64,000 nucleotides of DNA from Liquorilactobacillus sicerae (lineage in GTDB: Bacteria > Bacillota > Bacilli > Lactobacillales > Lactobacillaceae). Below are positions 19,028-27,172 of the stretch, piece by piece. The DNA is taken from contig NZ_JAHAVQ010000008.1 in assembly GCF_029916425.1 (NCBI RefSeq), positions 1-64,000 of the forward strand, in the 5' to 3' direction. The notes under the pieces are model-generated. The model made no database searches, had not been told where the DNA came from, and saw nothing but the letters and a program-made list of their open reading frames with translations. Made by a program: the position numbers and the translations under genes. Within the stretch, counting starts at the first letter, position 1; every line of letters starts with the position of its first letter.

Positions 19028-20026
19028 TTAACAAGCTAAAATCTTTTCAATAATTTGATGTGTATAATAACCCATTCGAAGTTTACATGCCATTTTGACA
19101 ACATTTTGTTTCATCACTTTATATTCATCAATTGTTATTTCGCCTAATTTATTATCTATTTCACTCAGATCAGACACCGTAAAACCAATTTCATTCTCAA
19201 GGACAAAACTTGCAAGAGCAGCTTGATCCCAAATTATTATTGGAATACCAGAGCTGATATATAAAGAAGTTTTATGCGGATTATTATATAACAAGTACTG
19301 ACCAAAAGTGCCTTGACAGGAATGAGGATCAGGTCCATCCCAAATTAAGCCAAAGTTCTGCTTTAAATGTTTACTTAGTTCCTCAGGTGAAAACTGTCCT
19401 GCTGGAATAATATTTTCACTGTGTTTTTTGGGCATATTAGGCCCATAAACAAATATTTTGGTCTGAATATTCAATTTTGATAAAAAACCCGATTTAAATA
19501 AATTTCCAGCAAAACATAAAGTTTTATTATAGGGAATTTCTGGTTGAACAGGCTGTGGATTATCATAATCAAAAATTCCAAGAACTATTTGCTTAGTTGT
19601 GACACCATGCTCAACCAGCCAAAGCTTCATTTTTTCATTATGAACGACCAAAATATCTGCCGTATTAAATATGTTTATTTCCCACTGAGCATGATCATTT
19701 TCAGTACTTTGCAATCCTTGGATGTCATGAATCCAGATCACCAGTTTCCCTTTGATTTTTTTTTTCAAAGCGATAACAATTTTTTTCAGCATATAATTTG
19801 ACGGAATTGGATACTGTAAAATTACATTATTGATTTCAGCTTGGTTTTTAAAAATCTTTGCCAATTCAACCCTAGTATAATAAAACTTTGCAATTTTATT
19901 GGTATGGTACGGATTTACTTTAATCGAAATAAAACCAGCTTGACTTGAAAACTTAATGATATCTTCTTTTGCTTTGCTTCCTCCCATAGCGCCTGGGTCG
20001 TTGGAACTAATTATATAATTTATCAT
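19028..20026 (-). CDS. Galactofuranosyltransferase-like (Gtf3-type) glycosyltransferase
   Basis: This 332-residue protein resembles the family annotated as beta-1,6-galactofuranosyltransferase, related to Gtf3 of oral streptococci. Features are NYIISSNDPGAMGGSKAKED at the N-terminus, IWIHDIQGLQ near residue 120, TLCFAGNLFKSGFL near residue 168, and GLIWDGPDPHSCQGTFGQYL near residue 226, followed by NNPHKTSLYISSGIPIIIW, the usual nucleotide-sugar end. It has a GT-B-like layout without DxD. The glf gene in the same locus supplies UDP-galactofuranose, which supports the name. The ribosome-binding site GAGGAGCG is good. Confidence 0.82.
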   Translation of the reverse strand: MINYIISSNDPGAMGGSKAKEDIIKFSSQAGFISIKVNPYHTNKIAKFYYTRVELAKIFKNQAEINNVILQYPIPSNYMLKKIVIALKKKIKGKLVIWIHDIQGLQSTENDHAQWEINIFNTADILVVHNEKMKLWLVEHGVTTKQIVLGIFDYDNPQPVQPEIPYNKTLCFAGNLFKSGFLSKLNIQTKIFVYGPNMPKKHSENIIPAGQFSPEELSKHLKQNFGLIWDGPDPHSCQGTFGQYLLYNNPHKTSLYISSGIPIIIWDQAALASFVLENEIGFTVSDLSEIDNKLGEITIDEYKVMKQNVVKMACKLRMGYYTHQIIEKILAC

Positions 20027-20069
20027 GAAACGCTCCTCAAATAACTTTCGTGTTTCAAAAATAATTAAA

Positions 20070-21290
20070 TTAATTACTCTTGAAACTTAAAATCTTGTTT
20101 CGAGCAAAAATACTTTTATGCTCCCTAAATTCATTTAAATTGGCATACGTTGCCATAAACAAAATGTTAAAAGAAATCTCTATTAAGTGTTGATCAATTA
20201 ACGAACTAACAATAATTAAAATTAAAGCCAGTTCCAAGCAATAATAATTTTCCTTCATGAACTTATTAGATAGATAACATAGGGCGATGATCAATATCAC
20301 AAAGGAAAAAAAACCATTCATCATTAAAATTCTTAAAAAACTGCAATCAATAAAAAAGTAATCAAACCAACCGTGATGAATCCCACCATTACCATTTTGT
20401 TGAACAAACTGTCCAAACATCGTCACGTTATATTTAACAAAGGCTGTGTGTCCATATTCAAGTCTTCCAGATAAAACTTTATTAAATACCTTAAATATAA
20501 AACTATTCGGCTGATATAAATATGTAAGAGCGATAATTACTAGGATACTTAAAACCCCAAAGATTGAAAGATAATTACTACCAATTGATTTTATAAATCG
20601 AATTATATGTTTATAAAAAGCTGACATTATTAACGTTAATAACATTAAAACTAGATCTAGACGAGTATCAGTTAAAAAATAAATGGTCATTGTAAAACCA
20701 AGACAAGCAATCAGTTCAGGTAAGCTGAGATGAAATTTTCGGTAAACAACATAAAACAACTGCAGATAAAACGCACGAGCAGCAAAATCAGTCGGATAAA
20801 CCATTCCTAATGCAAATCGAACTCCTGGATCGCCAGTTCGACTATTGGTTAAATTCATTATGATTCCTAAGCTAGAGGAAATAACTGCTATTAATATACC
20901 AGTAATTATAATCATCAAAAACACTTTGATAACTTTTTTAAAATCTACTCCTTGGCTTGCTAAGATCACTAAGTAGTAATATATAAAATTCCAATCATTT
21001 GCTTGCTGACAACCGACTAAGATCAATAGTCCTAATAAAATAAATAACAATGCTTCATCAAAATTTTTAAAATGATTAAATAAAAAAATTTTTATTCCAG
21101 CAATTAAACCAGCGATCATTAATAAGCGATACGGAAATGAAGCGGAGGGATAATACAAAATAAACATTGTCCCTTGCGAAAATTGGGTAATGAGTAAAAG
21201 CACAAATGAACTCCAAAACAGCCACTCGCTAGCAGCTAAAGGAATTTTTAATTTATTGATCCAATAATCTCTAACAGCAAGGATATCCAA
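20070..21290 (-). CDS. EpsG/Wzy-like polysaccharide polymerase
   Basis: This 406-residue protein has about 10-12 hydrophobic helices and an external loop carrying SGRLEYGHTAFVKYNVTMFG and NGGIHHGWFDYFFIDCSFLR, as in Wzy/EpsG polymerases that join repeat units outside the membrane. Sequence conservation in this class is low, so topology and position between glycosyltransferase, flippase and glf genes carry most of the weight. The start is TTG at 21290, directly after AGGGGG. Confidence 0.8.
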   Translation of the reverse strand: MDILAVRDYWINKLKIPLAASEWLFWSSFVLLLITQFSQGTMFILYYPSASFPYRLLMIAGLIAGIKIFLFNHFKNFDEALLFILLGLLILVGCQQANDWNFIYYYLVILASQGVDFKKVIKVFLMIIITGILIAVISSSLGIIMNLTNSRTGDPGVRFALGMVYPTDFAARAFYLQLFYVVYRKFHLSLPELIACLGFTMTIYFLTDTRLDLVLMLLTLIMSAFYKHIIRFIKSIGSNYLSIFGVLSILVIIALTYLYQPNSFIFKVFNKVLSGRLEYGHTAFVKYNVTMFGQFVQQNGNGGIHHGWFDYFFIDCSFLRILMMNGFFSFVILIIALCYLSNKFMKENYYCLELALILIIVSSLIDQHLIEISFNILFMATYANLNEFREHKSIFARNKILSFKSN

Positions 21291-21422
21291 AATTTTTCCC
21301 CCTAAATTTAAACTTCTTATAAAAAATAATAACTGTCCTAATTTTAAATTATAACATTTTCAGCAACCAACTAGTTTGAAATTATATTAATTAATTGTTT
21401 AAAGATCAACCTCAAAAAAATT

Positions 21423-23039
21423 CTACCTTTTCAAAGGATGCCACCGCGAAATCAACCAGATAATCATTAAAGCAATCAATGCCTCGATTGCAATCAACCA
21501 ACCCCGATAACTCAGTGAAGTGCCACCTAAAAAAACACCCAAAACAATCGCAACGATAACCACACTGAACATTACAAGCCATTGAAGTTTGGAAAAAGCC
21601 TGTCCATACTGATCCTCTCGTCTGGTAATTGATGGCAAAATCGCTCCTAAACCAATCAAAATGGTAATCGCCACGATATTAATTATTAATTCATACCACC
21701 AAACCGAACTGAATTCTTTAACGTCTTGCGGGGCTACTCCAAAAATGGTAGCAATCGCAGTAACTGCCAACGCCCAAAAGCCAACGAACCAAGCTAGTTT
21801 ATCATTTTTAATGAAAACATAGCTCGAAGGATACTTAGCCGAATTACGACGAACACGCATAAAAGCATAAAAGATCCAGCAAGTAACACCAGGTGAAATA
21901 ATCCCATTCAAGTTTAATAACCAGTTGAAAATATCATTCATATCCGGTAAGAAGATTCCTAATAACAAAATAAAACCGGATAAGAAGCAAGTTAATAAAT
22001 AACCGTTAACTGGCAAGCCATCAGCATTGGTCTTTCGCAAAAAGCGCGGCATATAACGCTCGCCTGTATCAGAGATCAGCATCCGCGTCATGGCATCCAA
22101 TAAAACTGCTAACAAGGCTACTAAATAGAAGACTTCTGTCCAAGCAAAAAGGTACATAAATAAATTACCAACGTGATATTGCTGCCCCAAAGCCTGAAAA
22201 GCATAATAAGAACCATTCATTTTTAGGTCATTTGGTAAGTGATGAGCATCAAAAAAGATCCCCAATGAAAATGAACCAAAAATTGTTAAAAATGCTGTCA
22301 TAGCAGCTAAAGTAATCATTGATTTGGGAAAGTCAGTTTGTGGTTTTTTCATTTTAGTAACAAAAGGAGCAATCAACTCGCAACCATTTACCGCATAAAT
22401 CAACAAACCAACTGTCGTGAGATACTTCAAATCAAATTTAGGCACGATTGCTCCTAAATTCATCGGCTGGGTCGCAATATGTCCGCCTATTGCTAGTGAG
22501 GAAAGCGACATAATGACAAATAAAACCGTCATCCCAAACATCGCAATTCCACCGATCGTGCTTAATAACTCCAGAGAACGCTTAAAACGCGATTGAACTA
22601 AAATGAAAACTGCAAAAGTTAGCAAAGTCCAAAGCGCAAACTCACTGTTTGAAATTGAATCTTGAAACTTGCTATTGCCAGTTAATGCCCAGCCGATGCC
22701 AACAACAATTGAATTAGCGGTGTCAACTACATAAGGAATTGAAGCTGCCCAATATGTCCAAGCAGTAAAATAACCCAAAAATTCCCCATTAGTCCCCCTA
22801 ATCCATGAGCTTAAACCACCGCCTTCATGATTGAAGATTGAGCCTAATTGGCCAACCATTAATGAATAAGGGATTACATACAAGAAGAGCATTAAAATCC
22901 AGGAAGTAATAACACCCATTCCTTGGTTTTTAAAATTATAAATTAAATCATCGAAACCGATCACCGTTACAAAACACATTAATGCCAAGACCGGCCAGCT
23001 AATATAATGTTTTGAACTTGCACCTGATAAATTATCCAT
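21423..23039 (-). CDS. APC-family amino-acid permease (glutamate:GABA antiporter-like)
   Basis: This 538-residue permease has 12 or more predicted membrane helices. The N-terminal VLALMCFVTVIGFDDLIYNF, GGGLSSWIRGTNGEFLGYFTAW and YAVNGCELIAPFVTKMKKP segments match the GadC-like branch of the amino acid-polyamine-organocation superfamily. I chose the ATG at 23039 after AAAGGATGG; an ATG nine bases upstream lies within the ribosome-binding site. The substrate is not readable from sequence. It interrupts the EPS genes, between polymerase and glf, so its presence may reflect an insertion or rearrangement. Confidence 0.88.
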   Translation of the reverse strand: MDNLSGASSKHYISWPVLALMCFVTVIGFDDLIYNFKNQGMGVITSWILMLFLYVIPYSLMVGQLGSIFNHEGGGLSSWIRGTNGEFLGYFTAWTYWAASIPYVVDTANSIVVGIGWALTGNSKFQDSISNSEFALWTLLTFAVFILVQSRFKRSLELLSTIGGIAMFGMTVLFVIMSLSSLAIGGHIATQPMNLGAIVPKFDLKYLTTVGLLIYAVNGCELIAPFVTKMKKPQTDFPKSMITLAAMTAFLTIFGSFSLGIFFDAHHLPNDLKMNGSYYAFQALGQQYHVGNLFMYLFAWTEVFYLVALLAVLLDAMTRMLISDTGERYMPRFLRKTNADGLPVNGYLLTCFLSGFILLLGIFLPDMNDIFNWLLNLNGIISPGVTCWIFYAFMRVRRNSAKYPSSYVFIKNDKLAWFVGFWALAVTAIATIFGVAPQDVKEFSSVWWYELIINIVAITILIGLGAILPSITRREDQYGQAFSKLQWLVMFSVVIVAIVLGVFLGGTSLSYRGWLIAIEALIALMIIWLISRWHPLKR

Positions 23040-23081
23040 TTTTACCATCCTTTTTAAAAAGCTAGAAAGTTATTAACTATA

Positions 23082-23303
23082 CTAGTCTAAAAATTCTGGG
23101 GGTTTATCAAGCGATCTATCAAGTATCAGCCCCTGCAAATTCTTTTTCTTTAATATTTTCACTGCAAACAGCTGCTGAATAACAGTCATCCATTTGGCCA
23201 CTAAAGCTGCCATCAACAAATTAAATTTATGATAGATTACGGTTGGTTCACTGTAATTGATCAGCAACAAAGTGCCCTGTAAAAAATTTTCTTTTAATTT
23301 CAT
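23082..23303 (-). CDS. Unrecognised small protein upstream of the permease
   Basis: A possible 73-residue protein beginning MKLKENFLQGTLLLINYSEP. It has a hydrophobic middle (LLMAALVAKWMTVIQQLF) and a basic stretch (KILKKKN), compatible with a membrane-associated helix. GGAAAG lies just before the ATG; a GTG at 23315 is another possible start. A TATAGT box (complement at 23314-23319) would put the transcript start almost on the start codon. I do not recognise a family. It could equally be a degraded remnant. Confidence 0.35.
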   Translation of the reverse strand: MKLKENFLQGTLLLINYSEPTVIYHKFNLLMAALVAKWMTVIQQLFAVKILKKKNLQGLILDRSLDKPPEFLD

Positions 23304-23354
23304 TAATCTTTCCACTATATTTTGCTTTTCTCTTTAACAAATCTTTAAAAAAAG

Positions 23355-23386
23355 TTCACAAAAAGTTCACAATTGTAAGCTATGAT
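23355..23386 (+). promoter_or_regulatory. OmpR-family-type direct repeat and -10 box driving small RNA 3
   Basis: TTCACA (23355-23360), 5 bp, TTCACA (23366-23371), 9 bp, TATGAT (23381-23386). This is the most perfect copy of the element also seen at 7972 and 13028. Because the small ORF at 23303 is divergent, the same box could influence it. Confidence 0.7.
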
Positions 23387-23392
23387 ACAAGA

Positions 23393-23473
23393 GTAATCTG
23401 ATATTAAATAATTTCATTTACTCCCCCTATGGTAAATGAAAATGCTCCGAACAATTATTGTCCGGAGTTTTTT
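23393..23473 (+). ncRNA. Putative csRNA-like small RNA 3
   Basis: The predicted transcript of about 81 nt has an AU-rich 5' part containing ATCTGATATTAAATAA (23396-23411), a hairpin CATTTAC/GTAAATG (23415-23438) with the 10-nt loop TCCCCCTATG, and a terminator stem CTCCGAACAAT/ATTGTCCGGAG plus six Ts (23445-23473). The terminator ends 3 bp before the convergent glf stop. The 5' segment and the loop are complementary to the mRNA between the transporter and hydroxyacid dehydrogenase genes (51618-51668), and the loop to the ribosome-binding site at 62471-62480. No peptide with a ribosome-binding site is encoded. Confidence 0.66.
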
Positions 23474-23475
23474 AT

Positions 23476-24594
23476 TTACTCATTTTCAAATTCCTTGGCG
23501 ACAGTCACCAATGCGGCACCAATCACTTGGTCCATGTTGTAATAGCGATATTGACCTAAGCGTCCACCAAAAATCACTTTTTTAGCTTCTTGATCAGCTA
23601 GCTCCTTATATTTCTTATACAAAGCGTTGTTCTTGGCATTATTGACTGGATAATACGGCTCATCACCACGCTGCCACGTCTTCGGATATTCACGCGTGAT
23701 CACAGTCTTATCCTGATCACCTTTACCAAATTCAAAGTGCTTGTGTTCAATGATTCGCGTATACGGTGTCGCAGCATCAGTATAATTGACAACCGCATTA
23801 CCTTGATAGTTCCCCTGATCAAGTTCTTCAGTTTCAAACTTTAAACTACGATATTCCAGTTCACCATAACGATAAGCAAAGTATTGATCGATCATACCAG
23901 TAAAGATGATTCGATCATAGTTCCGTAGGAATTCCGCTTGTTGGTCAAAAAAGTCCACTCGAGTCTCAACTGTAATCAAATCACTAGCTAGCATTTTTTC
24001 TACGATTTGCGTATAGCCACCAATCGGAATTCCTTGATATAAATCATTAAAATAGTTATTATCATAAGTCAGTCGAACTGGCAATCGCCGAATGATAAAA
24101 GCCGGTAATTCTGTTGCTGGCCGTCCCCACTGCTTTTCGGTGTAGCCCTTGATTAGTTTCTGATAAATATCAGTTCCAACTAAAGAAATTGCCTGTTCTT
24201 CCAGATTTTCGGGTCTTTTGCCTTTTAAAACTGCTCGCTGCTGATTGATCTTAGCCAGTGCTTCCTGCGGAGTAACAACACCCCAGAGCTTATTAAAGGT
24301 ATTCATGTTAAACGGCAAGTTAAAAATTTCACCCTGATAATTAGCGATTGGCGAATTAGTGTAACGATTAAACTCCGCAAACTGCTGAACATAATCCCAA
24401 AGCTTTTTATTCGAAGTATGGAAGATATGCGCACCATATTGATGGACTTGAATACCATCAACTTCTTTGGTATAGATATTACCGGCCAAATGATCACGTT
24501 TTTCGATGACTTTGACCCGATTGCCACGTTTAGCTGCTTCGTAAGCAAACGTGGCACCAAATAAACCAGCTCCAACTACTAAATAATTTTTCAA
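23476..24594 (-). CDS. glf: UDP-galactopyranose mutase
   Basis: This 372-residue flavoenzyme interconverts UDP-galactopyranose and UDP-galactofuranose, the donor for furanose sugars in surface polysaccharides. It has the N-terminal FAD motif VVGAGLFGATFAYEAAKRG, KVIEKRDHLAGNIYT, HQYGAHIFHTSNKKLWDY near residue 60 (active-site loop), EKQWGRPATELP near residue 155, and VIFGGRLGQYRYYNMDQVIG near the C-terminus. TTG at 24594 is the better start (AGGTGGGG upstream, giving MKNYLVVGAG); an alternative GTG lies 9 bp further upstream. It follows the DUF4422 gene by 30 bp in the EPS operon. Confidence 0.96.
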   Translation of the reverse strand: MKNYLVVGAGLFGATFAYEAAKRGNRVKVIEKRDHLAGNIYTKEVDGIQVHQYGAHIFHTSNKKLWDYVQQFAEFNRYTNSPIANYQGEIFNLPFNMNTFNKLWGVVTPQEALAKINQQRAVLKGKRPENLEEQAISLVGTDIYQKLIKGYTEKQWGRPATELPAFIIRRLPVRLTYDNNYFNDLYQGIPIGGYTQIVEKMLASDLITVETRVDFFDQQAEFLRNYDRIIFTGMIDQYFAYRYGELEYRSLKFETEELDQGNYQGNAVVNYTDAATPYTRIIEHKHFEFGKGDQDKTVITREYPKTWQRGDEPYYPVNNAKNNALYKKYKELADQEAKKVIFGGRLGQYRYYNMDQVIGAALVTVAKEFENE

Positions 24595-24624
24595 GTTCCC
24601 CACCTCATATTTAAATTAAAATAT

Positions 24625-25404
24625 CTAACTGACCGATTTCCCTCTAAATTTCCGATAAAGAAAACTCGCAACTTTTTTCACCCAATGCTGTTTTCCCATA
24701 AACATGACTGGAACTTCAGTGTAGGGTATTTGATTTTTATCGACCCAAACATCCAACAAAATCTCTCCAATAAAGCCAAAAATGCGTTTCTCATAAGGGG
24801 TATAATCGCTAATATCAACTTTTTTTTCAACTTCTGGCAAGATTTGAAACAACCACTGGGTATACTCATCAAAAATATCAGCCCGCGCAATCAGCATATT
24901 AAACATATGCACTGCTTTTTTCTGCAACATTTTGTCAAACGAAGGTAAATAGTCGGGAAACTTAGCCGCGATTATTTGTCTAGTAATTTTCAAATCTTTA
25001 ATATGATGTACATGCTCATAATGTGACCATGAAGTCTCAATAAAGTAATCCCGTTTCTTGGGTAAAATTAATGGAGCTTTTTCTAAAAGCTTTTGTAAAG
25101 TTTTTGATGTCATAATATCAGCAAACTTTCCTTCATAACTTTTAAAGAAATTACTCTTACCATTAGAAAAATAACGGCGATAATGGACTAATCCCTTGAC
25201 ATCCACTTGCCGATTTTTCCATGCCCAATATTGGGCAGTTAATTCACAATAATTCGGATTCTTGCTAGAAATATTGTCACCAGTGTTATCACGACAAAAC
25301 CCCTTAAAATTTTCCGGACTTGTACCAACTTGTAGCGGCAAGTACATTTTGTCACGGGGAACTTTAACGGGTTTATGGCTAACAATGTAGATTTCAGCTT
25401 TCAA
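24625..25404 (-). CDS. DUF4422 polysaccharide glycosyltransferase
   Basis: This 259-residue protein fits the DUF4422 family found in capsule and exopolysaccharide loci: IYIVSHKP at the N-terminus, LPLQVG, NPNYCELTAQYWAWKN near residue 50 and GLVHYRRYFS near residue 75. FNMLIARADIFDEYTQWLF near residue 170 is also typical. The family has a GT-A-like fold and is treated as a glycosyltransferase. Start is TTG at 25404. It lies between the priming transferase and glf, so it probably adds the second sugar. Confidence 0.88.
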   Translation of the reverse strand: MKAEIYIVSHKPVKVPRDKMYLPLQVGTSPENFKGFCRDNTGDNISSKNPNYCELTAQYWAWKNRQVDVKGLVHYRRYFSNGKSNFFKSYEGKFADIMTSKTLQKLLEKAPLILPKKRDYFIETSWSHYEHVHHIKDLKITRQIIAAKFPDYLPSFDKMLQKKAVHMFNMLIARADIFDEYTQWLFQILPEVEKKVDISDYTPYEKRIFGFIGEILLDVWVDKNQIPYTEVPVMFMGKQHWVKKVASFLYRKFRGKSVS

Positions 25405-25434
25405 AGAACAAACCCACTTTCATTTTGATAAAAA

Positions 25435-26082
25435 TCAATATGCACCCTCACCCTTAAAAATACTGATAATATTTTTAAAAAGGATCTTTAAGTCAAAAAT
25501 AAATGATGCATGATCTACGTAATATAGTTCATAATCACAACGTTTGGGATAGCCAATATTGCTACGTCCCGATGCCTGCCAATACCCCATTGCACCAGGG
25601 GTTACTGACAGCAATTTATCCACCCGATCACCATATTCACGAAGCTCTTCTTCAATAATTGGCCGTGGACCAATTAAACTCATTTCTCCCTTTAAGATAT
25701 TGATAAATTGCGGCAATTCATCAATTGATGTCCTACGCAAAAATCTTCCTAAATTAGTAATTCGCGGATCATTTTCAGCAGGAATTTTGTAATTATTTTT
25801 TAGATACTCTTGATATAGCTCGGGGTTGGCACGTAGTTTGGACTCAGCATCAACGATCATTGATCTGAACTTATAAATTAAGAATTTTTGACCATTTTTT
25901 CCAACTCTTTCTTGTTTATAAAACAAGGGACCGCGATCATGACCAAAATGATAGGTAATAAACAGTAGCAAGAATAACGGAATCATACAAAAAAGAGCAA
26001 CAAGTGAAACGATAATATCAATTATCCGTTTAAAGAAAAGATATAATCGCTTCTCTTGCACGGTATTTTGATTCTGACTCAT
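25435..26082 (-). CDS. Priming sugar transferase (undecaprenyl-phosphate sugar-1-phosphate transferase)
   Basis: This 215-residue bacterial sugar transferase (PF02397) starts repeat-unit assembly by moving a sugar phosphate from a UDP-sugar to undecaprenyl phosphate. Residues about 18-40 form a membrane helix/re-entrant segment. Then come GPLFYKQERVGKNGQKF, IYKFRSMIVDAE, LRRTSIDELPQFINILKG (catalytic DE) and MSLIGPRPIIEEE, PGAMGYWQASGR. It is short (no five-helix N-terminal domain), like the EpsE/CpsE catalytic unit. It is the first gene of the minus-strand operon and has a clear promoter upstream. No wzd/wze tyrosine-kinase genes are present. Confidence 0.93.
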   Translation of the reverse strand: MSQNQNTVQEKRLYLFFKRIIDIIVSLVALFCMIPLFLLLFITYHFGHDRGPLFYKQERVGKNGQKFLIYKFRSMIVDAESKLRANPELYQEYLKNNYKIPAENDPRITNLGRFLRRTSIDELPQFINILKGEMSLIGPRPIIEEELREYGDRVDKLLSVTPGAMGYWQASGRSNIGYPKRCDYELYYVDHASFIFDLKILFKNIISIFKGEGAY

Positions 26083-26144
26083 TTTTTCTCCCGTCCAAAA
26101 GTTTTTCTTTTAATTTAGTTAATTAGTCCTCACATATAGACTAA

Positions 26145-26173
26145 ATTATACTACCAATCATATTTTTTTACAA
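26145..26173 (-). promoter_or_regulatory. Promoter of the EPS operon
   Basis: On the minus strand -35 TTGTAA (complement at 26168-26173), 17-bp spacer, -10 TATAAT (complement at 26145-26150), about 60 bp before the priming transferase start. Confidence 0.75.
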
Positions 26174-26223
26174 TTAAGCACTTATCGCTTGAATAAATTT
26201 TCAATATTTAACAGTCCATAAAG

Positions 26224-26258
26224 AAAAGACCGCCCTTAATAAAATTACGCAGTCTTTT
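26224..26258 (-). terminator. Terminator of the hom-thrB operon
   Basis: Stem AAAAGAC/GTCTTTT with additional GC pairing inside, lying just beyond the thrB stop on the minus strand. Confidence 0.7.
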
Positions 26259-26279
26259 AAAAAAATTTAAACTATATAC

Positions 26280-27155
26280 TCAGAATTTGCTAACTGTTGT
26301 TCCAGTTCGTTGAACCCGCAAGTTGTATAAATTACCGACAAGCTGACTTTGATTGACTAAATCAATAAAGTTTTGTTGTTTTTCTTGTTGGATAAGGGTC
26401 ATAACTGTTGGACCAGCCCCACTTAAATAGGTACCAATTGCTCCAGCTTGATGTCCTAATTTACGCAATTGCTTTAAATGCGGTACTAAAGCAGCACGAG
26501 CTTGTTCGTGAAACTGATCATGTTCAATCAGCTCGCTGACCTTCGTTAAGTTGTTAGTTAAAATTGCCGCCACTAAAGCATTCCCAACACTGCTGGCATA
26601 GACTGCCTGTTTAAAATCAAGACTTGAAGGTAAAACTTTCCGGCTAGCAGTTGTCAATAATTCCGTTGGCGGAACAAAAGCCATCATTACCAATTCTGGA
26701 AAATGTACTTTGATACTGGTAACTTTTAGCTGATCAAAAGAAGAAATTACTAAATCGCCCAAAATGGCTGGCGCAACATTGTCGGGATGCCTCTCAATTT
26801 TAGTAGCAACTTGCAATTTTTGATCACGAGTTAAATTCAAATTGCCCAACAAATTAGCTATCTCAATTCCAGCAATGATTGCCGAAGAACTGCTGCCTAA
26901 CCCCCGAGCTAATGGAATGTCAGATTTAACTTGCAAATGATGCGGTTTGATTTGTGGTGCTAAATTTAAGGCCGTTTTAATCATTAAATTGCGTTCATCA
27001 CAAGGAATTTCTGGACCTAGCTGATGTTTAACTCGCCAATTATCAGCTTTTTCTAAAATATCGACTTGCAAATATAATGAAACTGCGATTCCGATCGAAT
27101 CAAATCCAGGTCCTAAATTAGCACTCGTTGCCGGGACTTTTATCTCATATTTCAT
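26280..27155 (-). CDS. thrB: Homoserine kinase
   Basis: This 291-residue GHMP kinase phosphorylates homoserine with ATP, the step before threonine synthase. Motif order is canonical: VPATSANLGPGFDSIGIAVS at the N-terminus, PLARGLGSSSSAIIAGI near residue 82 (ATP loop) and GTYLSGAGPTVMTLI near residue 243. It is 17 bp downstream of hom, so the two form an operon; thrC is divergent. The length is normal. Confidence 0.96.
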   Translation of the reverse strand: MKYEIKVPATSANLGPGFDSIGIAVSLYLQVDILEKADNWRVKHQLGPEIPCDERNLMIKTALNLAPQIKPHHLQVKSDIPLARGLGSSSSAIIAGIEIANLLGNLNLTRDQKLQVATKIERHPDNVAPAILGDLVISSFDQLKVTSIKVHFPELVMMAFVPPTELLTTASRKVLPSSLDFKQAVYASSVGNALVAAILTNNLTKVSELIEHDQFHEQARAALVPHLKQLRKLGHQAGAIGTYLSGAGPTVMTLIQQEKQQNFIDLVNQSQLVGNLYNLRVQRTGTTVSKF

Positions 27156-27172
27156 CTTTGACCCCTCTTAAA

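Noticed and set aside
23399-23440. Short minus-strand frame (MKLFNIRLLLYHSLQL) with a GGGGGAG ribosome-binding site opposite small RNA 3
   Set aside because: It is only 16 codons, and the apparent ribosome-binding site is explained by the C-rich loop of the plus-strand hairpin; it may even be the ancestral relationship, but no support as a gene.
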